Assembly (NCBI GenBank): GCA_031281465.1
Contig: JAITFH010000023.1
Location: 1-60,708, forward strand
Length of the DNA stretch: 60,708 bases
Reading direction: 5' to 3'
Origin: Mycoplasmataceae bacterium
GTDB taxonomy: Bacteria > Bacillota_I > Bacilli_A > Mycoplasmatales > Mycoplasmoidaceae
The notes under the pieces are model-generated. The model did not search any database, was not told the origin of the DNA, and worked only from the letters and a program-made list of their open reading frames with translations. This document shows, in pieces, positions 31,150 through 40,809 of this stretch; the stretch's first letter is position 1; the number at the start of each line of letters is the position of its first letter. The position numbers and the translations under genes were made by a program.

Positions 31150-32961
31150 TTACTTGATAGTAGATAAGAAATCATCTAACGTAGATTGTGAACTAGCAAC
31201 AACACATAATTTTCCATCCAGTTCAAAAACATCAAATACTTCGTTTTGACTTAAGTATTTAAAGAAATCATCAAACTTATCGTATTTGTAATATCTGTCG
31301 ATTTTCTTATCAGTAGGGAGTACTGCACAAACAAATTGACGAGAACGTTTTACTAACGTTAAATTAGAAGCGGAACTAGCAAAAGCGCTTCCACCAAAAC
31401 CAAAACCTCCAAGTCTTAAACCTCTAGTTGTACGGAAACCGCTGCTATTGCCGTTTCCCTCATATTCGTAAAAATTAGTATGAACTTGGAAAAGTTCTTT
31501 AGAAAGTTGGTAAACTTTAATAAATCCTGGAACATTAGTTCCAACAGTTTTACCTTTTTTATTTTTTGTAACCATACCACTAGAAGTGGTACTGTTGTAA
31601 TCTAATACATTATTAATAACTTCTTTTTGCAGTTTCTTACCTTTTTTGTTAGAAGGACATTTAAACAAATATCTATTACTTGCTTTGTTGAAAAATATTT
31701 CTAGTTCAGAAGCAGTAAGTTCGTATGTTGGAACTGTGGTAGGTATTCCTCTTTTAAACATTGGTGCTTGAATAGAAGCGATTTCCAAATAAACTTTTAA
31801 GTGTTTATCGATGAGATAATAAGCATTAGTGAAAGCGATAATTAAAGAAGAAATAATTCTGCTTTCAGTTAGTTCGTCATTTACATGATGATTTAAAGTC
31901 ATGTCTATACCGTTGGTATTTTGGTAGAAAACATCGATTAAACTATCGAATTTTTTGCACAAATTAAAAGGATTATCTTTGTCAAAAATTTGCACAAGTT
32001 GAGTTTGAACAAGGGGAGTGAAAAGCACTCTGAATTTCTCTTCACTATTTCTGTTAAACAACATTGTTTTGTCAAATTGATCATAATCCATGTGAGTAAG
32101 TGAAGTATTTTTTTTGTAAAAACTATCTACTGCGCTTTCTGAATTGTTGAATTTGTCAACAGAGAAAGTTAAATCTTCGAATTTAGGAACAACTACAGAA
32201 AATACAACTCGAGAATTAAAAGAAGGCATAGCTCCTCCTTTTATTACGGTAGAAAGAAAACCATCTTTCTTATATGCTTTGCTTGCTGATAAGTCGTTAA
32301 ATTGATTTTTATCATTAACATAATCACTACCAAATAATAAATCATCAGTAAACTTATTTTCTGAAAGACACATATTAACTCCATCAAATTTAAATACAAA
32401 CGCATTAACTAGAGACATTTGTCTATTAACAGCATTAAAGTGAAACAAATTATCACTAACATTGTTTAATCCGCCTAAATCAACTTCGATAGGCATTTCC
32501 ACCCCTTTATAGTTTTTAAAAACTAAAATTTGTTCACATAAGTATTTTAAATCTATATTTTTGTATGCCTCAACATTGTTATTAAAAATTACTCCTAAAA
32601 CTTCATATTTTTGTTTTACAAGTAAATAGTTTTTTTTATTTCTTCGTGCCATTAAAACAAAACCAAGAACAATTAATCCCACCCCAACTGCTATTGCTAC
32701 AATTACTGATATTAGACCTGCAAGAAAATTAAGAAATACGAAATTATCTCTTTCCCCATCTAGAAGTAAACCACCTCCCACAAGAATAGAACCTAAAATA
32801 AAAAGAAAATTAATTCACGCATTAACTTTGTTAGTATTAGTAATTTTACTTTCAATACTATCTAATTTTTTTTGGTTTTCAGTGTTATCAGCTCGTACAT
32901 ATTTTTTAAATACCCCACTTACATGTGCAGTAACTATTTCTGCTATTTTTTCATTTGTCAT
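31150..32961 (-). CDS. DUF3137-like membrane protein, paralogue of the next gene
   Basis: A 603-residue protein with the same plan as its neighbour: N-terminal HVSGVFKKYV helix, two TM segments near residues 40-58 and 70-95, then NNNVEAYKNIDLKYLCEQI (matching NNVEAYEHLDIKALCESI in the paralogue) and FDKTMLFNRNSEEKFRVLFTPL. A glycine-rich stretch (GGFGFGGSAFASSASN) sits where the paralogue has its low-complexity region. It is the first gene of the pair. TATAAT is ten bases before the ATG, inside an inverted repeat. The DUF3137 call rests on pattern memory. Confidence 0.72.
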
Positions 32962-32962
32962 A

Positions 32963-32979
32963 CTTATAAGAATTATAAG
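32963..32979 (-). promoter_or_regulatory. Inverted repeat over the -10 box of the DUF3137-like pair
   Basis: CTTATAA-GAA-TTATAAG (plus strand) is a perfect 7-3-7 palindrome covering the TATAAT (32972-32977) one to seventeen bases before the start. A repressor site is plausible. AT-rich palindromes also arise by chance. The remaining gap to 33286 holds only short poly-A/T runs and a TTACTA/TAGTAA repeat near 33176-33195. No gene is seen there. Confidence 0.35.
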
Positions 32980-33286
32980 TCAACAAACATATGTATAAAA
33001 TCTGAAAAAAGTGCAAAATTTTACAGAAAAATAAATAACTTAATAACTTTCGAAAATTATCGTTTTCACATGTCTGAAACACCCTTTCATCTGCGTATTC
33101 CGCATTATTCTACAAAAAAAATAATTTTTTGTTGCAAAGTGGAAACTTAAACAACCACAAATATTCATTTCATACTTACTAGTAATATTAGTAAAGAAAG
33201 AAATAAAAACAAACCCGAAAAGTATATTAAATTTGTGGAAAAAATTTTCTTCATTTTTTGCTATTATTTTGGTTTATAACACTTAA

Positions 33287-33829
33287 ATGAAAAATACAAA
33301 AATAACCACTCAAATAAAACCTCCAAGCGATGTAAAAAAGAAAGTCATATTATCTTTAACAAAGCGAGTATTGGCTGATTTTATCCAAACTGCTCTCAAA
33401 GTTGAATTAAGTATACATCTTGGATATGCAAAGCATGATCAACAATCTAGAAAGAAAGTAAAAAACTCTGGGAACTATCGAAATGGATATTACAAAAAGA
33501 AAATACATTCTAGTTATGGAGAAGTTAGTGTTAAAGTTCCAAGAGATGAAAAAGGTAAGTTTGCTCCTATCGTTATCCCCAAACATACCCACGATATTAC
33601 AGAGATAGAGGAAAAAATAATTGAACTATACAAAGGACAAAAATCTGTTGAGGAAATAAAAGATGTGGTTTGTAAAATTTATAGTCCTGATGTAAGTGCA
33701 GACATTGTTATAAATTTAGCAGAAACATTACTGTTAAAATTCAACCAATCGAAAACCAAAAAATTAGTAAAAGACTTTATTATTGCTTGCACAGAATGTG
33801 ATAATTCTGACTCTGAAAATCAAAAATAA
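33287..33829 (+). CDS. Truncated IS256-family transposase (N-terminal domain only)
   Basis: A 180-residue ORF whose first 150 residues follow the N-terminal half of mutator/IS256 transposases: ELSIHLGYAKHDQQ, NSGNYRNGYYKKK, SSYGEVSVKVPRDEKGKF, EEKIIELYKGQKSVEEIKD and IYSPDVSADIV. Full-length enzymes are about 400 residues. The DDE catalytic domain is absent and the ORF ends with an unrelated acidic tail. No second half is found downstream, where a CYTH gene starts 54 bases later. The frame is clean, so this is either a recent remnant or a retained DNA-binding domain. TATAAC lies about seven bases before the ATG. Confidence 0.8.
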   Translation: MKNTKITTQIKPPSDVKKKVILSLTKRVLADFIQTALKVELSIHLGYAKHDQQSRKKVKNSGNYRNGYYKKKIHSSYGEVSVKVPRDEKGKFAPIVIPKHTHDITEIEEKIIELYKGQKSVEEIKDVVCKIYSPDVSADIVINLAETLLLKFNQSKTKKLVKDFIIACTECDNSDSENQK

Positions 33830-33882
33830 TTCTAAATTCTTTGCTGCTTAAATCAAAAAAATGTTCGTGTTATAATTGGGGT

Positions 33883-34485
33883 ATGTCTAATCAAAATATC
33901 GTTCCTACTACTAAAGAAATCGAAGCAAAATTCTTTGTCGAACCAGAAGAAATTAGAAAAAAACTAGTTAGTTTAAATGCTGAACTAATTGAAAAAGAAA
34001 AACCAATGAGAAGGAAAGTTTTTGGTATCGCCCACGATAACAAATATTTTCGTGTAAGAGATGAAAACAGTTCTATTACAATGACTTGTAAAGTGATTAC
34101 TGGAAAAGGTATCCACGATGTTTTAGAAACTGAAATTAAAGTTGATAATTTTGATAAAGCTTGTGAAATCCTAGAACTTACTGGTTTACCGGTTAAGTCG
34201 TATCAAGAAACTACAAGAGAAATCTGAGAGCTAGATGATGTAGAAATAGTAATTGATCATTGACCATTTCTTCCCTACGTAGTAGAGGTAGAAGGTGAAA
34301 GTGAAGAATTAGTTAAGAGTGTTTGTAAAAAATTAGGATTTGATTTTGACAAAGCAGTATTTGGCGGAATTGGTGGAATGTACATATTAGTTTATGATGT
34401 AGAAGAAAAAGAAGTAAACTCTTGAGAGAATATTACTTTCGAAAATAAAGAACTTGAAAAATACTTACTTGGTAAAAAGAGGTAG
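33883..34485 (+). CDS. CYTH-domain protein
   Basis: A 200-residue member of the CYTH fold (adenylate cyclase class IV/thiamine triphosphatase/inorganic triphosphatase). The start EIEAKFFV gives the ExExK-like N-terminal strand as E-I-E-A-K. It is followed by YFRVRDE, MTCKVI, LETEIKVD and VEVEGE, the alternating charged strands that line the tunnel. Substrate is undetermined. TATAAT (33871-33876) is exactly six bases before the ATG. Two TGA codons near the middle are Trp. Confidence 0.82.
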
Positions 34486-34499
34486 ATTTTGTTTGTCTT

Positions 34500-34561
34500 C
34501 ATAAAGAAGTTTGAAAACAAAAGCAGCATGCATAAAGAAGTTTGAAAACAAAAGCAGCATG
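34500..34561 (+). repeat. Perfect 31-bp tandem duplication
   Basis: Positions 34500-34530 and 34531-34561 are identical over 31 bases, each starting CATAAAGAAG and ending GCAGCATG. They lie between the CYTH gene and miaB, upstream of the miaB -10 box at 34582-34587. Perfect identity indicates recent duplication. Confidence 0.85.
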
Positions 34562-34598
34562 AGCAATTTTATGAGTTGAACTATAATTTTATAAACTA

Positions 34599-36044
34599 AT
34601 GAAAAAACAAGAAAAGAATATCGCTTTTAAGCCTAATCATGAACTTGCACGAAGTCGTACAGAAAAAGTAGAAACTGTTTACTTTCATTTTGAAAATGAA
34701 AAAGAAATAAAAGAAATTGGTAAAAATAAAAAATACTTTGTAAGAACCTATGGGTGCCAAGCTAATTTGCGAGATAGTGAAACATTAGTTGGAATATTAA
34801 AAGATATTGGCTATACCCCAGCTGAAGATATAGCTGATGCAGATTTAGTTGTTCTTAACACTTGTGCAGTAAGAGAAAATGCTGAAAAAAAAGTATTCGG
34901 AGAAATTGGATTATTAAAAGACCAATTCAAAAATAAACCTAATTTTATTTTAGGAATTTGTGGTTGCATGGTACAGCAAGAAAGTGTAGTGCAAAAGATT
35001 ATGCAAAAATTTCGTCATGTAAATTTTGTTATTGGAACTCATAATCTTTATGATTTGCCTTATGTAATTGATGAAACAATAAAAACAAAACAACAGGTGG
35101 TAAGAGTTTATAGCAAAGTCGGAGAAATAATTGAAGATTTACCAACAGAAAGAAGTTCAAAAATTAAAGCTTGAGTTAATATAACTTATGGATGTGATAA
35201 ATTTTGTACATACTGTATTGTTCCTTATGCTCGAGGAAAAATGCGTAGCAGAAACAAAGAAGATATTTTAAAAGAAGTTTCGGAATTAAAGAATCAAGGC
35301 TATAAAGAAGTAACGTTGCTAGGTCAAAATGTTAATTCCTATGGGACGGATTTACAAAACAATTACTACTTTGCCGATTTGTTAGAAGATGTATGCAAAT
35401 TAGGTATTCCCAGAGTACGTTTTGTTACTTCTAACCCGTGAAACTTTGATTTAAAAATTATTGATTTGTATAAAAAATATGACAACTTGATGCCATATTT
35501 TCATTTACCAATTCAATCAGGAAACGAAAATGTTTTAAAAAAAATGAACCGTGCTATGAAAATAGAAGATTATTTAAAGTTGATCAAATACATTAAAACT
35601 AATTTAAAAAACTATAGCATTTCTACCGATTTAATTGTTGGTTTCCCCAACGAGACAAAAGAAGAATTTGAAGACACTTTAAAACTATATAAAGAAGTTG
35701 AATATGACAACGCTTATACTTTTATCTTTTCTAAAAGAACTGGTACGGCAGCAGCTTCTTTTTTGGACGAAATTTCACAAGAGGAAAAGAAACAAAGACT
35801 GTACCAACTAAATGCTTTAGTACAAGAATATGCGAAAAAGAACAATGAAAAACTAGTTGGACGAACTTTAGAAGTATTGGTGGAAGGAAATTCTAAAACC
35901 AATAAAAGTGTTTTGTTTGGATATTCAAGAGAATGAAAGGTTGTAAATTTCAAAGGTACAGCTAAAGAAGGAGATATTGTTAAAGTCAAAATTTCTTCTG
36001 CATCTCGTTTTAATTTATTTGGTGTTCAAGAAGAAAACAACTAA
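34599..36044 (+). CDS. miaB: tRNA-2-methylthio-N6-dimethylallyladenosine synthase
   Basis: A radical-SAM methylthiotransferase that modifies A37 of tRNAs. The 481-residue protein has the N-terminal UPF0004 domain with three cysteines ([23 protein letters not shown]), the radical SAM CxxxCxxC motif (GCDKFCTYC) near residue 198, [17 protein letters not shown], and a C-terminal TRAM-like domain. Length is typical. TATAAT ends eleven bases before the ATG. It could in principle be an MtaB-type relative, but the motifs and N-terminus fit MiaB best. A weak hairpin follows the stop. Confidence 0.92.
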
Positions 36045-36175
36045 TGTAAAATGTGAATTTTTATTCGATTTACACATTGTTTATATAACAAAACTTATAC
36101 AGTTATTTAAAAAAGAATCAACAATTAAACACCTGATTATATCTTTTTATTTTTCGTATTATAATTAAAGGTATT

Positions 36176-36436
36176 ATGGCAGTAAGCAAAACATCAAAAA
36201 CAACAAACAAACCTTCAACAAAGTCTACATGCAAATGTGGATGTTCATGCTGTGGTGAATCAAAAAAATCATCAGCTAAAGTTGTAGCTAAACCAGCTGC
36301 TAAAGTTGTAGCTAAAGCTCCAGCTAAAAAAGTTGTTGCTAAAGTTGTCGCAAAAGCTCCAGCTAAAAAAGTTGCTGCTAAACCAGCTGCTAAAGTTGCT
36401 GCAAAAGCTCCAGCTAAAAAAGCTGCTAAAAAATAA
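36176..36436 (+). CDS. Histone-H1-like basic protein with a cysteine cluster
   Basis: An 86-residue protein. Residues 1-18 are Ser/Thr/Lys-rich, 19-27 form a dense cysteine cluster (CKCGCSCCG), and 33-86 consist of repeated lysine/alanine/valine blocks around AKAPAKK and AKPAAK, like the C-terminal tails of histone H1 and bacterial H1-like proteins. The tail should bind nucleic acid without sequence preference; the cysteines could bind zinc or another metal or form disulfides. No homologue was recognised for the whole protein. TATAAT ends ten bases before the ATG. gatB follows with its own -10 box. Confidence 0.75.
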   Translation: MAVSKTSKTTNKPSTKSTCKCGCSCCGESKKSSAKVVAKPAAKVVAKAPAKKVVAKVVAKAPAKKVAAKPAAKVAAKAPAKKAAKK

Positions 36437-36476
36437 TTTAATAAATACTTAAACAAGTTTTATTTATAATTATAAA

Positions 36477-37889
36477 ATGGATGTTTTTTTAACTATTGGA
36501 TTAGAAATTCACACCGAATTGTTAACTAAAACAAAGATGTTTAGTTCATCTCCATTAAGAGATGATGCTCTGCCAAACACCTTAATAAACGAAATCGACC
36601 TAGCTCTACCAGGAACTTTACCTTCTGTAAATAAAAAAGCAGTCATTCTTGGCATCACCTTAGCTAAATATTTAAATATGAATGTAGAGAATTTTCTCGC
36701 ATTCGATAGAAAAAACTATTTTTACCTAGACTTGCCAAAAGGATACCAAATTACTCAACAATACTATCCTATTGGAAGAAATGGTAAAATAGTTATTTCT
36801 AATAAAACTATAAATATTGAAAGAATCCACCTAGAAGAAGATACGGCTAAAAAAATATCTAATGGTGAAGAAGTATGATTGGACTATAACCGTGCAGGTG
36901 TACCATTAATCGAAATAGTAACTAAACCAGATTTCAATACTAAAGAAGAATGTGTAGAATTTTTAAATAAATTAAAAAGAATTTTAACTTTTCTAGAAAT
37001 TAGTGACGGAAAAATGGAAAACGGTTCACTAAGAGTAGACTTAAACATTTCTGTAAGCACTGATAAAAATACTTTAGGTAAAAAAGTAGAGGTTAAAAAC
37101 ATCAACAGTTTTTACAATGTTGCTAAAGCTATTGATTTCGAATACAACAGACAAAAAGAAATTGTTCTTAACCAACAAACTGTTTCACAAGAAACCAGAA
37201 GATGAGATGATAGTACCAACTCTACAATCAGTATGAGAACAAAGAATGATGCTATAGACTACCGTTATATTACTGAACCCAACATCGTAGCTTGTGATAT
37301 AGCAAATTTAATCAACCAGACAGAAGTATCAGAAGCTAATAAACCAGAGTGCGTAGAATCATTCTTAAATGCTCAAGGAGTTAATCCTACTATTATCCAG
37401 CAACTGCTTGATAACTATAGCTTATACAAAGTATTTAAATATGTTTGTGAGAAAACTAATGACTACAACGCAGCCACCACTTGAATAGTTGTAGAACTAA
37501 TGAAGTTAATTAATGAAGATGGTAAAACTATTGAAACCATCCCTTATTCTACAATAGATTTTATTTCCGATATGATTCTGATGATTAAGAATAATGAGAT
37601 TAACGGTAAACAAGCAAAACAAATCATAGTAGAAATTTACCAAAAGAATATTTCTCCACAAAAGATAGTATCGGAAAATGGATTAGCTCAAATTACTGAC
37701 AAGAATGTTATTAAAGAACTTTACCTTAAAATCTTTGAACAAAATCCAGCAATGGTAGAACAATGTAAAGTTCGACCAGATAGAACTGAGAAATTCTTTA
37801 TTGGAATGTTGATGAAAGAAACCAAAGGACAAGCTAATCCACAATTAGCTAATGAAGTACTAAGAGAATTAATGAGCAATCTTAATTAA
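36477..37889 (+). CDS. gatB: Asp-tRNA(Asn)/Glu-tRNA(Gln) amidotransferase subunit B
   Basis: GatB is the kinase/tRNA-binding subunit of GatCAB, which converts Glu-tRNA-Gln to Gln-tRNA-Gln. The 470-residue protein carries IGLEIHTELLTKTKMFSSSP, the RKNYFYLDLPKGYQITQ motif, DYNRAGVPLIEIVT and a C-terminal YqeY-like helical domain ending in NPQLANEVLRELM. TATAAT is exactly six bases before the ATG. gatA and gatC are not next to it, unlike many bacteria. Its stop overlaps the convergent ppa stop by four bases. Confidence 0.95.
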
Positions 37890-38521
37890 CCGATATATTT
37901 ATCTGGGTGAAGTTTTTTCATTTTAGCAATGAATTCTTCTTTACTTAAGTTTTTATATTTAGTCATTAAATCAACACAAGCTTCGTAATCTTTAATTGCT
38001 CATTCACGATCTTGTAATTTGTTTACTAAAACATTCTTTTTTTGTAAACGTTTGTAAGTTTCAAAGAAATCTTTAATAACATCTAGTTCGTGTGGAGCTA
38101 GATCATTTAAATTTTGTACTTCTTTTCAACGAGGATCACAATCAATAACACCAATTAGTTTAGTATCTGTTTCACCGTTATCAACCATTTCTAAAGCACC
38201 AACAATTCTAGTAGGAACATGAACTCCAGGTGGGAAAGTTTGATCAGCGAAAACCAGAACATCTAATTCATCACCATCTCAATCTAAAGCTTCAGGAATG
38301 AAACCATAATTTTGTGGATAAACACTTGGTCCATATAAAATACGATCTACGGTAATGTTTCCTGATTTACGATCGTATTCATATTTAATGTTTGAACCTT
38401 TAGAAATTTCAATAACAACATCCAAAACTACTGGTTCTGAATTAGCAAGTGATTTTGTACTTTGTTTTACTTGTTTTTTTGGTGAATTTGCTTTTGGCGA
38501 TACAACTTTTTTAGCTGGCAT
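37886..38521 (-). CDS. ppa: Inorganic pyrophosphatase
   Basis: A family I soluble pyrophosphatase that drives biosynthesis by removing PPi. The 211-residue product has [26 protein letters not shown], the metal signature [10 protein letters not shown] and [14 protein letters not shown]. About 27 N-terminal residues are a basic Lys/Ser/Pro extension not present in the standard ~175-residue enzyme. TATAAT (38531-38536) is nine bases before the ATG at 38521. A TTG three codons upstream is in frame but less likely. Confidence 0.93.
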
Positions 38522-38605
38522 AATACCCAAATTATATCATAGTGGAAAAAAATAGAATGGTGTTATTTTGTACCTTAGGTATCTGAAAAAACAAAAGCAG
38601 TAACC

Positions 38606-38980
38606 TTAGTTTTTCACTTGTCTTTTTTGTCAATGAAGGATGTTGTCGTATTCTAGTTCACTAATATTTCTTTTCTTAGCTTGTATCATATTATTAATTT
38701 TAATTACCAGCATAGGAATTGAACTTACTCACAGTACACAATTAGTAATAATGGTTGGTAATCATTTAGCTTGTTCGTCTGGTTTATCAATAGCTTGTAC
38801 AATAAAGGAAGAAATTCAAATAGTACATCCAACTATTTCTAAAATTCACATTCATAAACTTTGTGAAGCAGTAGTACGTTCTCTAATTGTTTTAATTACT
38901 GGTGGAAGAAAGCAACATGAAGTAATAACTGTTCCGATATAACCGGTAATTTCAATAAACTTTAATGCGTCAAAACTCAT
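38606..38980 (-). CDS. SemiSWEET/PQ-loop small transporter
   Basis: A 124-residue membrane protein with three hydrophobic helices (residues about 12-28, 42-60, 72-92). GYIGTVITSCCFLPPVIKTIRERTTASQSLWMW carries the MtN3/SWEET pattern, with PP where PQ is usual; the variation is tolerated in the family. SemiSWEETs dimerise to move sugars. It reads through seven TGA codons as Trp. An opposite-strand reading over the same region is only its shadow. TATAAT is thirteen bases before the ATG. It lies next to an amino-acid permease on the same strand. Confidence 0.72.
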
Positions 38981-39016
38981 ATCGTTATTTTATATTATAA
39001 AGTTATAAAAACTATT

Positions 39017-40585
39017 TTATAGGTTTTCGTTTTGTTTTAAAGGAGCGGAACCAGTTTTAAATACCAAATAATTAGAAATTAATATAGGTAGAGCTCCTAG
39101 AACGATTGTGTAAATTCAGAAAATTATTGCAGCTTCCATATTATTCAATCTTCTACCACCATAAAACAATCCTAATGATGTATCACCGGTAGGATTTAAT
39201 ATTGGATCAATTAGGTTTCCATAGAAAAAAGAGAATAAAGTCACAACAGTAAAAGCAACGATAGAAATAACACTTGTTGCTCAGTGATATTTGGTTTTTT
39301 CAACAGCAACCTTATTAGTTGTTCTATTTACTAAACTTCCCACTAATATAGCGACAAAACAAATAAAAGAGAAGATAACGGAAGTATTAGTAACTTGGTC
39401 GATTATTTGGTCGGTATTTAATAAGAATGAAGGGATATAAATAGCTAATCCTAAAAATACCTCAATTACAACAAAGTAAACAAAACCGCATAACACTTCT
39501 CTATTTTTCACTCGTGAAAAACATTTACCGTTTACCAGACTAGCAACGTTATCGCTAAATACTAATTGTTTGTTTTCTGCTAAGTGTTGTAAAGAGTATA
39601 CACTGGCGTTAGCCATTACTGAACAACTAACAAATGTTACGACAGTTAATAATAAAGAGAAAGTTATTCCATAAGCTTCTTTCAATCATGGTTGAGTAAA
39701 TAATACACCCATTCCAAAGAAGTCACTTTGTTCAACCAAAGTTTGAGCTACAGTAACTAAGATATAAATTGCAGCAATTAGTAAATAACCTCAGACTAAT
39801 GTTTTAGGGAGCTGTTTTTTTGGATCTTTAAATTTACTACTAAAGTTTGTCACAACTGTAAAACCATCTAAAGCGAATAACACTGGTGGTATAGCTAATA
39901 ACATACCAGGGAAATTAAAAGTGTTAGGGTATGTTGTTGTATCTTCATTTACTATTATTACATCAGAGTAATATCCAGAATCTTTAGTGACGATAGCATA
40001 AATTATCCCTGCTAGAATAACCAAAGCAACTGGAACGAACTTTATTATTCCTACATATCTACCAACGTTTGTATTAACTTTTGGAAGAAAACCAGAAATT
40101 AGTGTCAAATAAACGGTAAGAATCATAGCTACCAAAAACAACAAACCGAAATTGTTTATAAGAACATCGTTTTTAAAAGTTTTACTTATAAAGTAAGCAA
40201 AAGCTTCAGCGAAGAAAAAGTTTAAACAAAAAGCAAGTAAAGTATTGAAAACAAAACCAAATAAAACAGAAATATAAATTCCAGCTTTTTCACCAAGAAA
40301 ATTTGCTGCTCAAGAACTAATTCCTCCTTTTTGTCCTTTTTTGTTAGAAGAAATTACTTCAATGAAAGCTAACGCCAAACACATAACGATAAAAATTGAA
40401 ATTAATCAAGTTCCTAATGTTCCTCATCCGTTAAAGCTATTTGATTTAAAAACTGAACCATTTTTGAAGAAAATTCCAATTCCAACAACTGCTGAAACCA
40501 ACAAAATAATTCCATTAAAAGTACTTAATCCTTTTTCTTGTTTAGGTAATGCTTGAGTTTGTTGATTTTCCATATCAAAATTCAT
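39017..40585 (-). CDS. APC-superfamily amino-acid permease
   Basis: A 522-residue integral membrane transporter with about twelve hydrophobic segments. The first helix has GIILLVSAVVGIGIFF, the substrate-binding glycine pattern of APC transporters. Other family cues are GGISSWAANFLGEKAGIYISVL and LFALDGFTVVTNFSSKFKDPKKQLPKTL. The substrate amino acid cannot be told. Two in-frame ATGs (40585 and 40573) are possible starts. The nearest TATAAT is about 28 bases upstream, so a short leader is likely. Confidence 0.85.
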
Positions 40586-40670
40586 ACATATGTAAATATA
40601 TGTATTGTGGAAAATTATATATTTTTTTTGTAAAAAGGGAAAAATTAAAATTAATCACCAAAATGTGTTA

Positions 40671-40694
40671 GTAGCAATCCATGTAGCAATCCAT
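40671..40694 (+). repeat. 12-bp tandem duplication
   Basis: GTAGCAATCCAT occurs twice head to tail, in the 224-base gap between the permease and the coiled-coil gene. No gene was found in this gap. On the minus strand the permease frame remains open through it, but without a start codon. Confidence 0.7.
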
Positions 40695-40809
40695 AACGCT
40701 ATACCTAAACAAACAACAAAGAAACATATAATTTCTTAAACTCGTTGGATTATTAAATTATTACTAATTTGTAGTATGTTTTCCAACGATTAAATAAACA
40801 TTTCAAAAC

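Noticed and set aside
32872-33150. Plus-strand ORF of 92 residues
   Set aside because: It overlaps the coding start and promoter of the DUF3137-like gene and has aromatic low-complexity sequence without a family match.
38640-38942. Plus-strand membrane ORF of 100 residues
   Set aside because: It is the antisense shadow of the SemiSWEET-like gene, which is open with TGA as Trp and has family motifs.
40586-40740. Extra TM helix fused to the amino-acid permease N-terminus
   Set aside because: The permease frame is open upstream and hydrophobic, but no ATG, GTG or TTG start exists there and it would add an unusual thirteenth helix.
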